Shown piece by piece: positions 19,278 to 27,108 of a DNA stretch of 64,000 nucleotides (its first letter is position 1; each line of letters starts with the position of its first letter). The notes under the pieces were generated by a model. It was not told the origin of the DNA. It ran no database searches and saw only the letters and a list, made by a program, of their open reading frames with translations. Position numbers and translations under genes: made by a program. This DNA is from Streptomyces sp. NRRL F-525 (lineage in GTDB: Bacteria; Actinomycetota; Actinomycetes; Streptomycetales; Streptomycetaceae): positions 372,001 through 436,000 of the forward strand of contig NZ_JNXE01000001.1 in the NCBI RefSeq assembly GCF_000716605.1, written 5' to 3'.

Positions 19278-19330
19278 GCGGCGGCCCCGGAGTCCGCCCG
19301 TCCGTCGCACGGGAGTCCCGGGGCCGCCGC
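19278..19330 (-). terminator. Strong hairpin downstream of the small peptide gene
   Basis: A perfect 13-base inverted repeat, GCGGCGGCCCCGG and CCGGGGCCGCCGC, with a 27-base loop, starts 22 bases after the peptide stop in the direction of its transcription. It separates the peptide gene from rlmG, so the peptide is probably made from its own short mRNA. Confidence 0.6.
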
Positions 19331-19352
19331 GTTCGTGCCGTCGCTCAGGTTC

Positions 19353-19427
19353 TCAGTTGCTGCCGCCCTGACTCAGGTCGGTGGTCTCCTTCTTGTCGAG
19401 CGGCCGGATCGTGATCTTCTTGATCAT
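19353..19427 (-). CDS. Candidate RiPP precursor or carrier peptide, 24 aa, ending in GGSN
   Basis: A small frame that starts MIKKITIRPL, continues DKKETT and ends DLSQGGSN before TGA. GGAGG lies five bases before the ATG, the best ribosome binding site in this neighbourhood, and a strong hairpin follows the stop. The N-terminal two thirds alternate basic and branched residues and look like a leader helix or strand. The C-terminus is Gly-Gly-Ser-Asn with no Cys. The gene faces an E1-like enzyme gene across a 98-base spacer. Two readings are possible: an MccA-like substrate whose terminal Asn is activated, or a peptide trimmed to Gly-Gly and then activated. I do not recognise it as a named class. 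Confidence 0.6.
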   Translation of the reverse strand: MIKKITIRPLDKKETTDLSQGGSN

Positions 19428-19525
19428 GGGTGCCTCCATCGAAAGACGGGCAGAACCTTGTCACGTGGTTCACGAGTGGACCAGTATGTCATGTGCGCGT
19501 CAAGTGAGGCGAGGGGGATGCCCGG
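19428..19525. promoter_or_regulatory. Divergent promoter region of the candidate RiPP locus
   Basis: This 98-base spacer must hold both promoters. On the minus strand a TTGACG hexamer (19503-19498) could be a -35 for the peptide gene. On the plus strand TTGTCA (19458-19463) with CAGTAT 18 bases on is a weak candidate for the ThiF gene. GAGGGGG at 19512-19518 is the ribosome binding site of the ThiF gene. Confidence 0.3.
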
Positions 19526-20689
19526 GTGACGGAACCTGTCCTGTGGGAGCGGAACGCGACCTCGCCCTGGCGGCCCCGGGTGAAGCCGGAGCACCGTCCC
19601 TACGTGACTCGCGACGGCCATGTCCGCATCGGGAGCGTCGTCCACGGGATCGGCGCCGAGATCGAGGACCCGGACGGCTGGGTGTGGCCGCTGACCCAGG
19701 CTCTGGACGGCATCCGCACCGCGCCCGAGATCGCCGCCGCCGTCGCCGCGGCCCACCCCGGACTCACCACCGACGACGTCCTGGGAGCCATCGCCGATCT
19801 CGCCGAGGCCGGGTTCCTGGAGGACGCGTCCGCCCCGCTGCCCCCGGAGTTCACCGAACGCGACCGGGAGCGCTACGGCCGCGGGGTCGCCCTGCTGCGC
19901 TGGATGGACCTCTCGCCCCGCACCGGGAGCTGGGAGGTGCAGCGCGGGCTGGCACACGCGCGCGTGCTGCTCGTCGGACTCGGCGGCGCCGGCGGTGGCG
20001 CGGCCCAGGGGCTCGTCGCCTCCGGCATCGGTCACCTGCGCTGCCTGGACCCCGACGTCGTGGAGCTCTCCAATCTCAACCGGCAGGTCCTCTACCGGGA
20101 ACGGGACATCGGCCGGCCCAAGGTGGACGCGGCCCTGGAGTCCCTGCGTGCTCTGAACTCCGATGTCGAGATCACCGGCGCGCGGCAGCGGATCGACAGC
20201 CCCGACGAACTGGAGGCACTCCTGGGCCCGGGACCAGGTGGCGGCGGCCCCGACCTGCTCGTGCTGAGCGCCGACCATCCGCCCGAGATCCGCCACTGGG
20301 CCAACCATGCCTGTCTGCGGACCGGCACACCGTGGATCGAGGGCGGCTACCGGGGACCGTACGTCACGGTCGGGGTGTTCGCGCCCGGCCGTGGCGCCTG
20401 CTTCGAGTGCCACCGCGACCAGGACGCCGACTCCCGCGATCTGCGCCTCGCGCCCGGCCAGGACCCGGAGTCGGTGTCGCCGCGGATGGACTGGGGCCCC
20501 GTCAACGCGGCGACCGCCACCCTCTCGGCCGGCCTGCTCGTCCACGCGGCGATCAGCCTCCTCACCGGCGTGCCGGCGGTCGAACCGGGCTACCGGTACG
20601 GCATCAACCTGATGCTGCCGGGAGAGGCGGAGCTGAACCGCTACCCCCGGCGACCCGCCTGCCGGTCCTGCGGCGGGAACGCGCCGTGA
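19526..20689 (+). CDS. ThiF/E1-like adenylyltransferase with N-terminal RRE-like domain
   Basis: 387 residues. Positions 28-105 form a small winged-helix-like domain (GHVRIGSVVHGIGAEIEDPDGW, then helices to AEAGFLED) resembling the PqqD-type recognition element and the peptide clamp of MccB. The E1 core follows: nucleotide loop VLLVGLGGAGGGAAQG at 147-162, LDPDVVELSNLNRQ with the catalytic Asn/Arg at 183-187, Lys199 in GRPKV, Asp250, and a Cys4 zinc site (CFEC 292-295, CRSC 379-382). Such enzymes adenylate a peptide C-terminus. No YcaO partner and no rhodanese domain are present. GTG start with GAGGGGG upstream. It overlaps the protease gene by GTGA. Confidence 0.85.
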   Translation: MTEPVLWERNATSPWRPRVKPEHRPYVTRDGHVRIGSVVHGIGAEIEDPDGWVWPLTQALDGIRTAPEIAAAVAAAHPGLTTDDVLGAIADLAEAGFLEDASAPLPPEFTERDRERYGRGVALLRWMDLSPRTGSWEVQRGLAHARVLLVGLGGAGGGAAQGLVASGIGHLRCLDPDVVELSNLNRQVLYRERDIGRPKVDAALESLRALNSDVEITGARQRIDSPDELEALLGPGPGGGGPDLLVLSADHPPEIRHWANHACLRTGTPWIEGGYRGPYVTVGVFAPGRGACFECHRDQDADSRDLRLAPGQDPESVSPRMDWGPVNAATATLSAGLLVHAAISLLTGVPAVEPGYRYGINLMLPGEAELNRYPRRPACRSCGGNAP

Positions 20690-21903
20690 GCGACGGCGCG
20701 GCGACGACGATCGCGGTGGGGGCGGCCTCCCGGGTGCGGCTGCACGACTTGACCCGGCGGCCGGACGGTGGGGAGTGGATCGTCGGACGCCGCGAGACCC
20801 GGACGTTCGTGGCCGTACCCGAAGCCGGTATCCGCGTCATCCGGCTGCTGGAGCGGGGCCTGAGCGTCGAGGAGTCCCAGGAGCGGCTGCTCGCGGAGAC
20901 CGGCGAGGAGGTCGACGTGGCCGACTTCGTCCGCGACCTCATCGCCCTGGGCTTCGTGGCCGAGGCGGAGGGCCGCCCGCTGGCCACGGACCCGGTACGC
21001 CCGGCGTCCCTCGCCGGACTGCGGCCCGCACACGTGCGCTTCCTGCTGAACCCATGGCTCCCGCTGCTCCCGGCCGCCCTCGTCCTCGCCGCCCTGACCG
21101 CCTTCCTACGGCATCCCGAACTCATGCCCACCTACCACGACCTGTTGTGGAGCGACCGGGGAAGCGTCGTGATCCTCACCGGTGCCGTCGTGGGCTGGTC
21201 GATCGTCCTGCTGCACGAGCTGGCGCACCTCGCCGTGGGCCGGGCCGCAGGCGTCCCCGGCCGGATCGGATTCGGGACCAGACTGCAGTTCCTGGTCGTC
21301 CAGACGGACATCAGCGGCATCGAACTCGCCCCCAGACGCCACCGGTTGACGGCCTATCTCGCCGGCATCGCCGTCAACCTCGGCGTGGCCGCCACCGCGT
21401 TCCTGCTCCTCACCGTGACAACGCCCGGCTCGGCCGCGCACCGGCTGCTCGCGGCGACGGTCCTGTGGGCGCTGCTGCCGCTCACCTTCCAGCTGATGAT
21501 GTTCATGCGCACGGACGTCTACTTCGTCCTGCAGGACCTGACCGGCTGCCGGGACCTGTACGGGGACGGCCGCGCCTACGCCCGTCACCTGACCAGGCGC
21601 CTGCTGCGCCGGGAGGACCCCGCGGCCGACCCCAGCCGCCCGCTGCCGCCGGCCGAACGGCGTGCCGTGCGGGTCTACAGCGCGGTCCTGGTCGTCGGAA
21701 CCGCCCTCTGCCTGGCCGGACTCGCGTTCTACACCGCTCCCGCGGACGTCCGGCTCGCCGTCCGCGCGGTGGCCCACCTGCGCGCGGCGCACACGGGCGC
21801 CGACCTCGCCGACGCGCTCTTGACCCTCGCCTCGCTGGCCGCTATCCACGTGCTGTGGCTCACCACGCGCTGGCGCAACCGCCGGTCCCGTCGCGGAAGT
21901 TGA
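20686..21903 (+). CDS. PqqD-like domain fused to an M50-type membrane metalloprotease
   Basis: 405 residues. The first 100 residues form a PqqD-like winged helix (WIVGRRETRTFVAVPEAGIRVIRLLERGLSVEES, then DVADFVRDLIALGFVAE). The rest is a membrane protein with about seven helices. It carries HELAH at 177-181 in one helix, and FMRTDVYFVLQDLTG in a later helix, which corresponds to the TDGYYVLxDL motif giving the third zinc ligand in M50 peptide zinc metalloproteases. This family commonly sits in RiPP loci and is thought to cut or export modified peptides. GTG start inside the ThiF stop indicates translational coupling. Confidence 0.85.
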   Translation: MSDGAATTIAVGAASRVRLHDLTRRPDGGEWIVGRRETRTFVAVPEAGIRVIRLLERGLSVEESQERLLAETGEEVDVADFVRDLIALGFVAEAEGRPLATDPVRPASLAGLRPAHVRFLLNPWLPLLPAALVLAALTAFLRHPELMPTYHDLLWSDRGSVVILTGAVVGWSIVLLHELAHLAVGRAAGVPGRIGFGTRLQFLVVQTDISGIELAPRRHRLTAYLAGIAVNLGVAATAFLLLTVTTPGSAAHRLLAATVLWALLPLTFQLMMFMRTDVYFVLQDLTGCRDLYGDGRAYARHLTRRLLRREDPAADPSRPLPPAERRAVRVYSAVLVVGTALCLAGLAFYTAPADVRLAVRAVAHLRAAHTGADLADALLTLASLAAIHVLWLTTRWRNRRSRRGS

Positions 21904-21920
21904 CCGAAAGGTGTCCCCGC

Positions 21921-22532
21921 ATGTCAGACCTGTTCCCGGCCACCGGGGGCACATACCTCGACCAGGACGCGTACATCGCCGACTTCGACCGCCGCTTCTG
22001 GCGCACCGACGCCGAGGGCTTCTGGAAACTGGAGCGGATGCAGAGCTACGACGAGGGGGACTTCCCCAGCTGGCAGGCGCTGCGCCACGGCGACTGGGAC
22101 CAATCCCTGCGCCTGATCGAGGAGTTGCGCCCCGAGTACGAGGAGCACTACGGCAAGATCGCGGCGGCGGGCTTCGCGATGCACCGGGTCCGTGTCGTCG
22201 AGACCCCGCTCATCCCGTACATCCAGTGGGAGTTGACCATCCTCCACACCAAGTTCGGGTACGGGGAGCGCGTCAACGTACTGGACGCCGCGGAGGTGGC
22301 GGGGGAGGAGACCGAGGGCCCTCTGCCGGAACTCTGCGTGATGGGCACCGACGCGGTGTACGTCCTCGACTACTCCCCGGCGGACGAGCCCAACGGCGCC
22401 GTCCGCCACACCGACCCCGCCACGGTGACCCGGGCCCGCACCTTCATTCAGCGCCTCTACGCGGCCGGCGAGGCCCTGGACACCTATTTCCCGCGCGAGG
22501 TGGCCGGACTGCCGGCTCCCCGCGGTCTGTGA
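21921..22532 (+). CDS. DUF6879 family protein
   Basis: 203 residues, soluble and acidic. It contains the pattern I associate with DUF6879: FDRRFWRTDAEGFWKLERMQSYDEGDFPSWQALRHGDWDQSLRLIEE, then HRVRVVETPLIPYIQWEL. The family is frequent in Streptomyces, usually beside XRE regulators, and has no known activity. Here it follows the protease gene by 17 bases and is probably the last gene of the candidate RiPP operon, which would be an unusual setting for it. The ATG at 21921 has AAAGG upstream. Confidence 0.75.
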   Translation: MSDLFPATGGTYLDQDAYIADFDRRFWRTDAEGFWKLERMQSYDEGDFPSWQALRHGDWDQSLRLIEELRPEYEEHYGKIAAAGFAMHRVRVVETPLIPYIQWELTILHTKFGYGERVNVLDAAEVAGEETEGPLPELCVMGTDAVYVLDYSPADEPNGAVRHTDPATVTRARTFIQRLYAAGEALDTYFPREVAGLPAPRGL

Positions 22533-22548
22533 CGCCGGCCCGGGCAGA

Positions 22549-23199
22549 ATGGCGGGCATGGACGCCGAACTCTTCCCGAGGCTCCGGACGGAGGTCGCTC
22601 CCGGCGCCGTACACCTCCCGGACTGGCTCGACCCCGAGCACCAGCGCGACCTGCTGGAGGCCTGCCGCACCTGGGCCCGCCCACCCGCCGGCCTGCGCAC
22701 GGTCCACACCCCCGGCGGCGGCACGATGACCGCCCGGCAGGTCTGCCTGGGCTGGCACTGGTACCCGTACGCCTACTCCCGCACGGCGACCGACGGCGAC
22801 GGCACCCCTGTCAAACCCTTCCCGACCTGGCTCGACGAACTCGCCCAGCGGGCGGTCACCGACGCACTGGGGGCACCGACGGCGTCGTACGACATCGCCC
22901 TGATCAACTTCTACGACGGCGACGCCCGCATGGGCATGCACCGCGACAGCGACGAACACTCCGGCGCCCCCGTGGTCTCCCTCAGCCTCGGCGACACCTG
23001 CGTCTTCCGCTTCGGCAACACCGAGACCCGCACGAAGCCGTACACGGACGTCGAGTTGAGAAGCGGCGACCTGTTCGTGTTCGGGGGGCCGTCGAGGCTG
23101 GCGTATCACGGGGTGCCGAGGGTGTACGAGGGCACGGGGCCAAGGGAGTTGGGGCTGAGGGGGAGGTTGAACGTGACGCTGAGAGTGAGCGGCTTCTGA
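22549..23199 (+). CDS. alkB: AlkB-like 2-oxoglutarate/Fe(II)-dependent DNA repair dioxygenase
   Basis: 216 residues. The double-stranded beta-helix carries the iron ligands His and Asp in GMHRDSDEHSGAPVVSLSLGDTCVFRFG and the distal His in LAYHGVPRV. The Arg that binds 2-oxoglutarate is in LRGRLNVTLRVSGF, the standard AlkB C-terminus. It removes alkyl groups from damaged bases by oxidative demethylation. ATG 22549 is taken as the start, but ATG 22558 is equally possible and neither has a clear ribosome binding site. It follows the DUF6879 gene by 16 bases, though a functional link is unlikely. Confidence 0.9.
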   Translation: MAGMDAELFPRLRTEVAPGAVHLPDWLDPEHQRDLLEACRTWARPPAGLRTVHTPGGGTMTARQVCLGWHWYPYAYSRTATDGDGTPVKPFPTWLDELAQRAVTDALGAPTASYDIALINFYDGDARMGMHRDSDEHSGAPVVSLSLGDTCVFRFGNTETRTKPYTDVELRSGDLFVFGGPSRLAYHGVPRVYEGTGPRELGLRGRLNVTLRVSGF

Positions 23200-23215
23200 A
23201 CGGGGGGAGTGGGAC

Positions 23216-23252
23216 GCGCCCTGAAGGGGCGCGGGGAACTGCGCGACCAGCC
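23216..23252 (+). repeat. Streptomyces intergenic repeat, copy 1
   Basis: The segment with GCGCCC, five bases and GGGCGC followed by GGGGAACTGCGCGACCAGCC recurs with small changes, inverted, at 26195-26232. I recognise AGGGGCGCGGGGAACTGCGC as a motif scattered between genes in many Streptomyces. Its stem may act as a terminator after alkB. Confidence 0.65.
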
Positions 23253-23320
23253 CCCACCGGCCGTCACTGTGAACTCGACCTCCATCGGTTCTCTCCGCGG
23301 ATCATGGGAGACTCGCCCTC

Positions 23321-24562
23321 ATGAGCGGCGGCAAGGCGGACCCCCGGCCGGCGGGGGATGGAACCACCTCAAGGGCACGACTGGACCGGGGTCGCGGAGC
23401 ACTCGGCCCCGCACTCGAGCTCGTGCACACCGGCCGCGCCCCCACCCGAGCTGTACTCACCGCCGAACTGGGCGTGACCCGCGCAACGGCAGGCGCGGTA
23501 GCCGCCGAGCTGGAGGCCCTCGGCCTGATCAGGGTCGACGCCAGGCCCGGCGCCGCAGCCGGTTCACAGGGACGACCTTCGCACCGCCTCGCCCTCGCAG
23601 AGGACGGCCCCGTCGTCCTCGCGGCCCAGGTGCACGCAGACGGCTTCCGCGCCGCGCTGGTAGGCCTGGGCGGCCAGATCGTCGCGACCGCCCCCGGCTG
23701 CGAGGCCGTGGACGCCGACCCCGCGAAGGTACTGGGGTCAGTCGTCGAGGCCGGCGCGGATCTGCTGCGCGAGACCGGCCGGCGCTGCGTAGGCGCCGGA
23801 CTCGCCGTACCGTCCGCCGTAGCCGAGCCCGAGGGCCTGGCCCTCAACCCCCTCCACCTGGCCTGGCCCGCAGGCGCCCCCGTGCGGCGCATCTTCGCCG
23901 AGTGCGTGCGCGCGGCCGGCCTCACCGGACCCGCGTTCGCGGGCAACGACGTCAACCTCGCCGCACTCGCCGAACACCGGCACGGTGCCGGCCGCGGCGC
24001 CCGCGACCTGCTGTGCGTGGCGACCGGGCACCGGGGTGTCGGCGGCGCGCTGGTGCTCGACGGGCGTCTGCACACGGGGAGTTCGGGCCTCGCGCTGGAG
24101 GTCGGGCACCTCACCGTGAACCCCGAGGGCCGCCCCTGCTACTGCGGCAGCCGCGGCTGCCTGGACGTCGAGGCCGACCCGCTCGCGTTCCTCACCGCCG
24201 CAGGCCGTGAGCCCGGCCCCGAGGTGTCCCTGCTCCAGGAGTCCAACGAGCTGATCCGCCACCACTACGACGACCCGTCCGTCCGGAAGGCCGCCGAAGC
24301 GCTCATCGACCGGCTCGGACTGGGGCTCGCGGGCCTGGTGAACATCCTCAACCCCGACCGGATCATCCTCGGCGGACTGCACCGCACGCTCCTCGACGCC
24401 GACCCGGACCGGCTGCGCGCGGTCGTCGCCGACCGGAGCCTGTGGGGGCAGAGCGGGGGCGTGCCGATCCTCGCCTGCACCCTGGATCACAACAGCCTGG
24501 TCGGGGCAGCCGAGTTGGCGTGGCAGCCGGTCCTCGACGACCCGCTGGCCGCACTGTCCTGA
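23321..24562 (+). CDS. ROK family transcriptional regulator
   Basis: 413 residues. An N-terminal winged helix at about 30-80 (LELVHTGRAPTRAVLTAELGVTRATAGAVAAELEALGLIRVD) precedes a ROK kinase-like fold. That fold has GAGLAVPSAV, GNDVNLAALAEHRHGAGRGARDLLCVATGHRGVGGALVLDGRLHTGSSGLALEVGHL and the zinc motif CYCGSRGCLDVE. The presence of both parts marks an NagC/Xyl-repressor type regulator of sugar metabolism rather than a kinase. The inducer is unknown, and it sits alone between the AlkB and SPFH genes. Confidence 0.88.
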   Translation: MSGGKADPRPAGDGTTSRARLDRGRGALGPALELVHTGRAPTRAVLTAELGVTRATAGAVAAELEALGLIRVDARPGAAAGSQGRPSHRLALAEDGPVVLAAQVHADGFRAALVGLGGQIVATAPGCEAVDADPAKVLGSVVEAGADLLRETGRRCVGAGLAVPSAVAEPEGLALNPLHLAWPAGAPVRRIFAECVRAAGLTGPAFAGNDVNLAALAEHRHGAGRGARDLLCVATGHRGVGGALVLDGRLHTGSSGLALEVGHLTVNPEGRPCYCGSRGCLDVEADPLAFLTAAGREPGPEVSLLQESNELIRHHYDDPSVRKAAEALIDRLGLGLAGLVNILNPDRIILGGLHRTLLDADPDRLRAVVADRSLWGQSGGVPILACTLDHNSLVGAAELAWQPVLDDPLAALS

Positions 24563-24689
24563 CAGCGGACGCGGGCGCCCGGCGGCCGCCTGGAAGACGC
24601 CGTGGAAAAGGTGTGTGGTGGGCCCGTTGGGTCCGTGACCCGAGTGGGTCTATCGTCGGAAACCTAAGGCCAGAGGATGGAGGCGGCCG

Positions 24690-24944
24690 GTGATGCCGCA
24701 GGACGAGCCCGTGATCGGATGCACGGGAGAGGTGATCATCGAGACCCGGGGAAGCGCGGGGCCCGGCGAGATCCTCGTGCGGGTCCGGGGCGGCTCGGAG
24801 ACATTCCTGGCCTGGTCGGATGATCCCCTGCCCACGGGGGCCAGGGTGCTCGTGATCGAGTCCCGTGGACGACGTGCCGTGCACGTCATCGAGTGGGCGG
24901 ATCCATTGGACGCGCTGGACGGCGAACCCGCCGGCGCAGAGTGA
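24690..24944 (+). CDS. Small NfeD-like OB-fold protein
   Basis: 84 residues: IGCTGEVIIETRGSAGPGEILVRVRGGSETFLAWSDDPLPTGARVLVIESRGRRAVHVIEW. This reads like the soluble C-terminal OB domain of NfeD proteins (G.G.V/A..L.P.G.V.V......G..V.V), but the membrane helices of full NfeD are missing. NfeD genes typically pair with flotillin or stomatin genes, and an SPFH gene starts 10 bases downstream. GGAGG six bases before GTG 24690 (or nine before ATG 24693) supports translation. Confidence 0.7.
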   Translation: MMPQDEPVIGCTGEVIIETRGSAGPGEILVRVRGGSETFLAWSDDPLPTGARVLVIESRGRRAVHVIEWADPLDALDGEPAGAE

Positions 24945-24954
24945 GGAGCAAGAC

Positions 24955-26136
24955 ATGTTCGGTTACCGCGTTCCCGCCCCCGATGAGGCGATGCTGATCT
25001 CGGGTGGCAGGCGGGGACTGGGGGGCGCGCCGTTCCGAGTGGTGACGGGGCACGGAAAGTTCGTGCTGCCGGTCTTCCGCAAGACCCGTTTTCTCACGCT
25101 GTCGATGTGCGAGGCCGAGGTCACCGAGACCTGTGTGACCCGCCAGGGCATCGCGCTGCACGTCCGCGCCGTGATCGCGTTCAAGGTCGGCAACGACACG
25201 GAGAGCATCATCAACGCGGGCCAGCGTTTCCTCTCCGACCAGGACCAGATGTCGGTGCTGACCGGCCGGATCTTCGCAGGTCACCTGCGGTCCATCATCG
25301 GCTCGATGACGGTCGAGGAGATCGTCACGGAGCGGCAGAAGCTCGCCGCGGAGGTGCTGGACACATCGAAGGTCGAGATGGCGAAGATCGGCCTGATCGT
25401 GGACTCGCTGCAGATCCAGTCGATCGACGACGGCGAGGTCGGCTACATCGAGGCCATGTCCGCGCCGCACAAGGCGGCCATCCAGCGGCAGGCCCAGATC
25501 GCCCAGGCCCAGGCCACGCAGGCCTCCGTCGAGGCGGAGCAGGTCGCGGCACGTAACCAGGCCGAGTACGCCCGGCAGACCGCGGTCGTCAAGGCCGAGT
25601 ACTCGGCCGAGGTCGACCGCGCGCAGGCGCAGGCCGCGCAGGCCGGGCCGCTCGCGCAGGCGCACGCCCAGCAGGAGGTGCTGGCCGCGCAGACCGAACT
25701 GGCGCAGCGCCAGGCCGAGTTGCGGCAGCAGCAGCTCGTCGCCGAGATCGTGAAGCCGGCCGAGGCGGAGGCTCAGCGGATCAAGCTGCTCGCCATCGCC
25801 GAGGCGGATCGGATGAAGATCCAGGCGGAGGCGGCGGCGTCGTACGACCGCGTCGCGCTGGACCGGATGCTCATCGACCAGCTTCCGCAGATCGTGAAGG
25901 AAGCGGCGGGGGGTCTTGCGGGGGCCAACGTCAACGTCCTCAACGGGGCGGATGGGCTGGGCGAGATCGCCGCGGGGCTTGTTTCGCAGGGGCTGACGAT
26001 TCTGGACTCTGTGCGGGGGAACCTCAGCGGGGCGGACCCCGATGGGCGTCGGCCCGGCGAGGAGGTCAAGAACCTGCTTCAGTTGCAGGCGAAGAAGGAC
26101 GAGAAGAAGAATGACGGGCCGGTTGATCTGGACTAG
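24955..26136 (+). CDS. SPFH/flotillin-like membrane scaffold protein
   Basis: 393 residues. The SPFH (band 7) domain spans about 20-180 (PVFRKTRFLTLSMCEAEVTETCVTRQGIALHVRAVIAFKVG, then SIIGSMTVEEIVTERQKLAAEV and GLIVDSLQIQSIDD). A long Ala/Gln/Glu-rich coiled coil covers about 180-320. A tail with LAGANVNVLNGADGLGEIAAGLVSQGL matches bacterial flotillin ends. It has no N-terminal membrane helix, so it probably binds the membrane peripherally or through acylation. GAGGAG upstream fixes the ATG. Flotillins organise membrane microdomains, and the upstream NfeD-like protein is the expected partner. Confidence 0.88.
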   Translation: MFGYRVPAPDEAMLISGGRRGLGGAPFRVVTGHGKFVLPVFRKTRFLTLSMCEAEVTETCVTRQGIALHVRAVIAFKVGNDTESIINAGQRFLSDQDQMSVLTGRIFAGHLRSIIGSMTVEEIVTERQKLAAEVLDTSKVEMAKIGLIVDSLQIQSIDDGEVGYIEAMSAPHKAAIQRQAQIAQAQATQASVEAEQVAARNQAEYARQTAVVKAEYSAEVDRAQAQAAQAGPLAQAHAQQEVLAAQTELAQRQAELRQQQLVAEIVKPAEAEAQRIKLLAIAEADRMKIQAEAAASYDRVALDRMLIDQLPQIVKEAAGGLAGANVNVLNGADGLGEIAAGLVSQGLTILDSVRGNLSGADPDGRRPGEEVKNLLQLQAKKDEKKNDGPVDLD

Positions 26137-26194
26137 GCGCTTCGCTGGGGGTAGCGGGGCGGCGTGCGTCGTCTGTTTGCTGCGGCGCTGTCGT

Positions 26195-26232
26195 GGCTGG
26201 GCGCGCAGTTCCCCGCGCCCCTTTGGGCGCCT
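26195..26232 (-). repeat. Streptomyces intergenic repeat, copy 2 (inverted)
   Basis: On the minus strand it reads GGCGCCCAAAGG, then GGCGCGGGGAACTGCGCG, CCCAGCC, close to copy 1 at 23216-23252. GGGCGCG and CGCGCCC (26199-26205 and 26214-26220) make a hairpin between the convergent SPFH and LysR genes, a likely bidirectional terminator. Confidence 0.65.
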
Positions 26233-27082
26233 ACGGTGCTGTGAGGCTCCATAGGGCCGACACCAGTGGGCGGCGCAAGTCCGCTCGCCGTACGCACAGG
26301 CCGATCGGGAACGGCTCCGGGGGTGGGTCCGCGGGGATCACCGTCAGGCGTTCCCGTACGGCGCTGTTGTCCAGGACCAGGCGGGGTACCACGCCCGTGC
26401 CGCAGCCTAGGGCGACCAGGGTCAACAGGCCTTCGTGGCCGTCCGGTTCGCAGGCTACGTCGGGTGTTGTGCCCCGCGTGCGGAACCAGCGGTCGGCGGC
26501 CTCGCGGACCAGGCCCCGGTGGGGGAGGACGAAGGGGCCGTCGAGATGCGGGTCGGGACGGTCGTGGGCGGTGACCAGGACTAACTCGGTCACCGCGACC
26601 GTCCGGCTCACCAGTGATTCGGGTAGCCGGGTCGGGATGCCCGCGACCGCCACGTCCACCTCGCCCTCGTCGAGGCGGGCCAGCGCGGCCGCCGCGTCGC
26701 CGGTGCGCAGGTCGAGCCGTACCTGAGGGTGCGCGGCGCGGAAGGGCGCCAACAGGTCGGGGAGCAGGGCCTGGCAGGCGGTCACCGTGGCGAACAGGGC
26801 GAGTCTGCCGGTGAGTTCGGCCGGGTCGGGGTGCTCCTCGCGGTAGGCGCGCCACAACTCCAGTGACTGGACGGCGTATTCACGGAAGCGGTGGCCCTCG
26901 GCGGTCAGGGAGACCCCGCGTGCCCCGCGGTCGAACAGGCGGTGTCCGAGGTCGGCCTCCAGCCGTTGCACGGTCCGCGTCAGCGTCGCGGGGCTGACAT
27001 GGCAGTCGAGACTCGTCCGTCCGAAGTTCAGCGTCTGCGCCAGATGCAGGAAAAGGCGTAGCTCCCGATGGTCGTCCCGCAT
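26231..27082 (-). CDS. LysR family regulator, IlvY-like
   Basis: 283 residues. The N-terminus ELRLFLHLAQTLNFGRTSLDCHVSPATLTRTVQRLEADLGHRLFDRGARGVSLTAEG follows the E. coli IlvY pattern (LKTFLHLAESRHFGRSARAMHVSPSTLSRQIQRLE) closely. A periplasmic-binding-like effector domain follows at about 90-280. ATG 27082 has an AGG upstream. A TTG at 27112 would add ten residues. It is divergent from an ilvC-type gene, the same arrangement as ilvY-ilvC in enteric bacteria, where IlvY senses acetohydroxy acids and activates ilvC. Confidence 0.88.
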   Translation of the reverse strand: MRDDHRELRLFLHLAQTLNFGRTSLDCHVSPATLTRTVQRLEADLGHRLFDRGARGVSLTAEGHRFREYAVQSLELWRAYREEHPDPAELTGRLALFATVTACQALLPDLLAPFRAAHPQVRLDLRTGDAAAALARLDEGEVDVAVAGIPTRLPESLVSRTVAVTELVLVTAHDRPDPHLDGPFVLPHRGLVREAADRWFRTRGTTPDVACEPDGHEGLLTLVALGCGTGVVPRLVLDNSAVRERLTVIPADPPPEPFPIGLCVRRADLRRPLVSALWSLTAP

Positions 27083-27108
27083 GCCGTGACCTGGGCCTTT
27101 CAGCTCGT

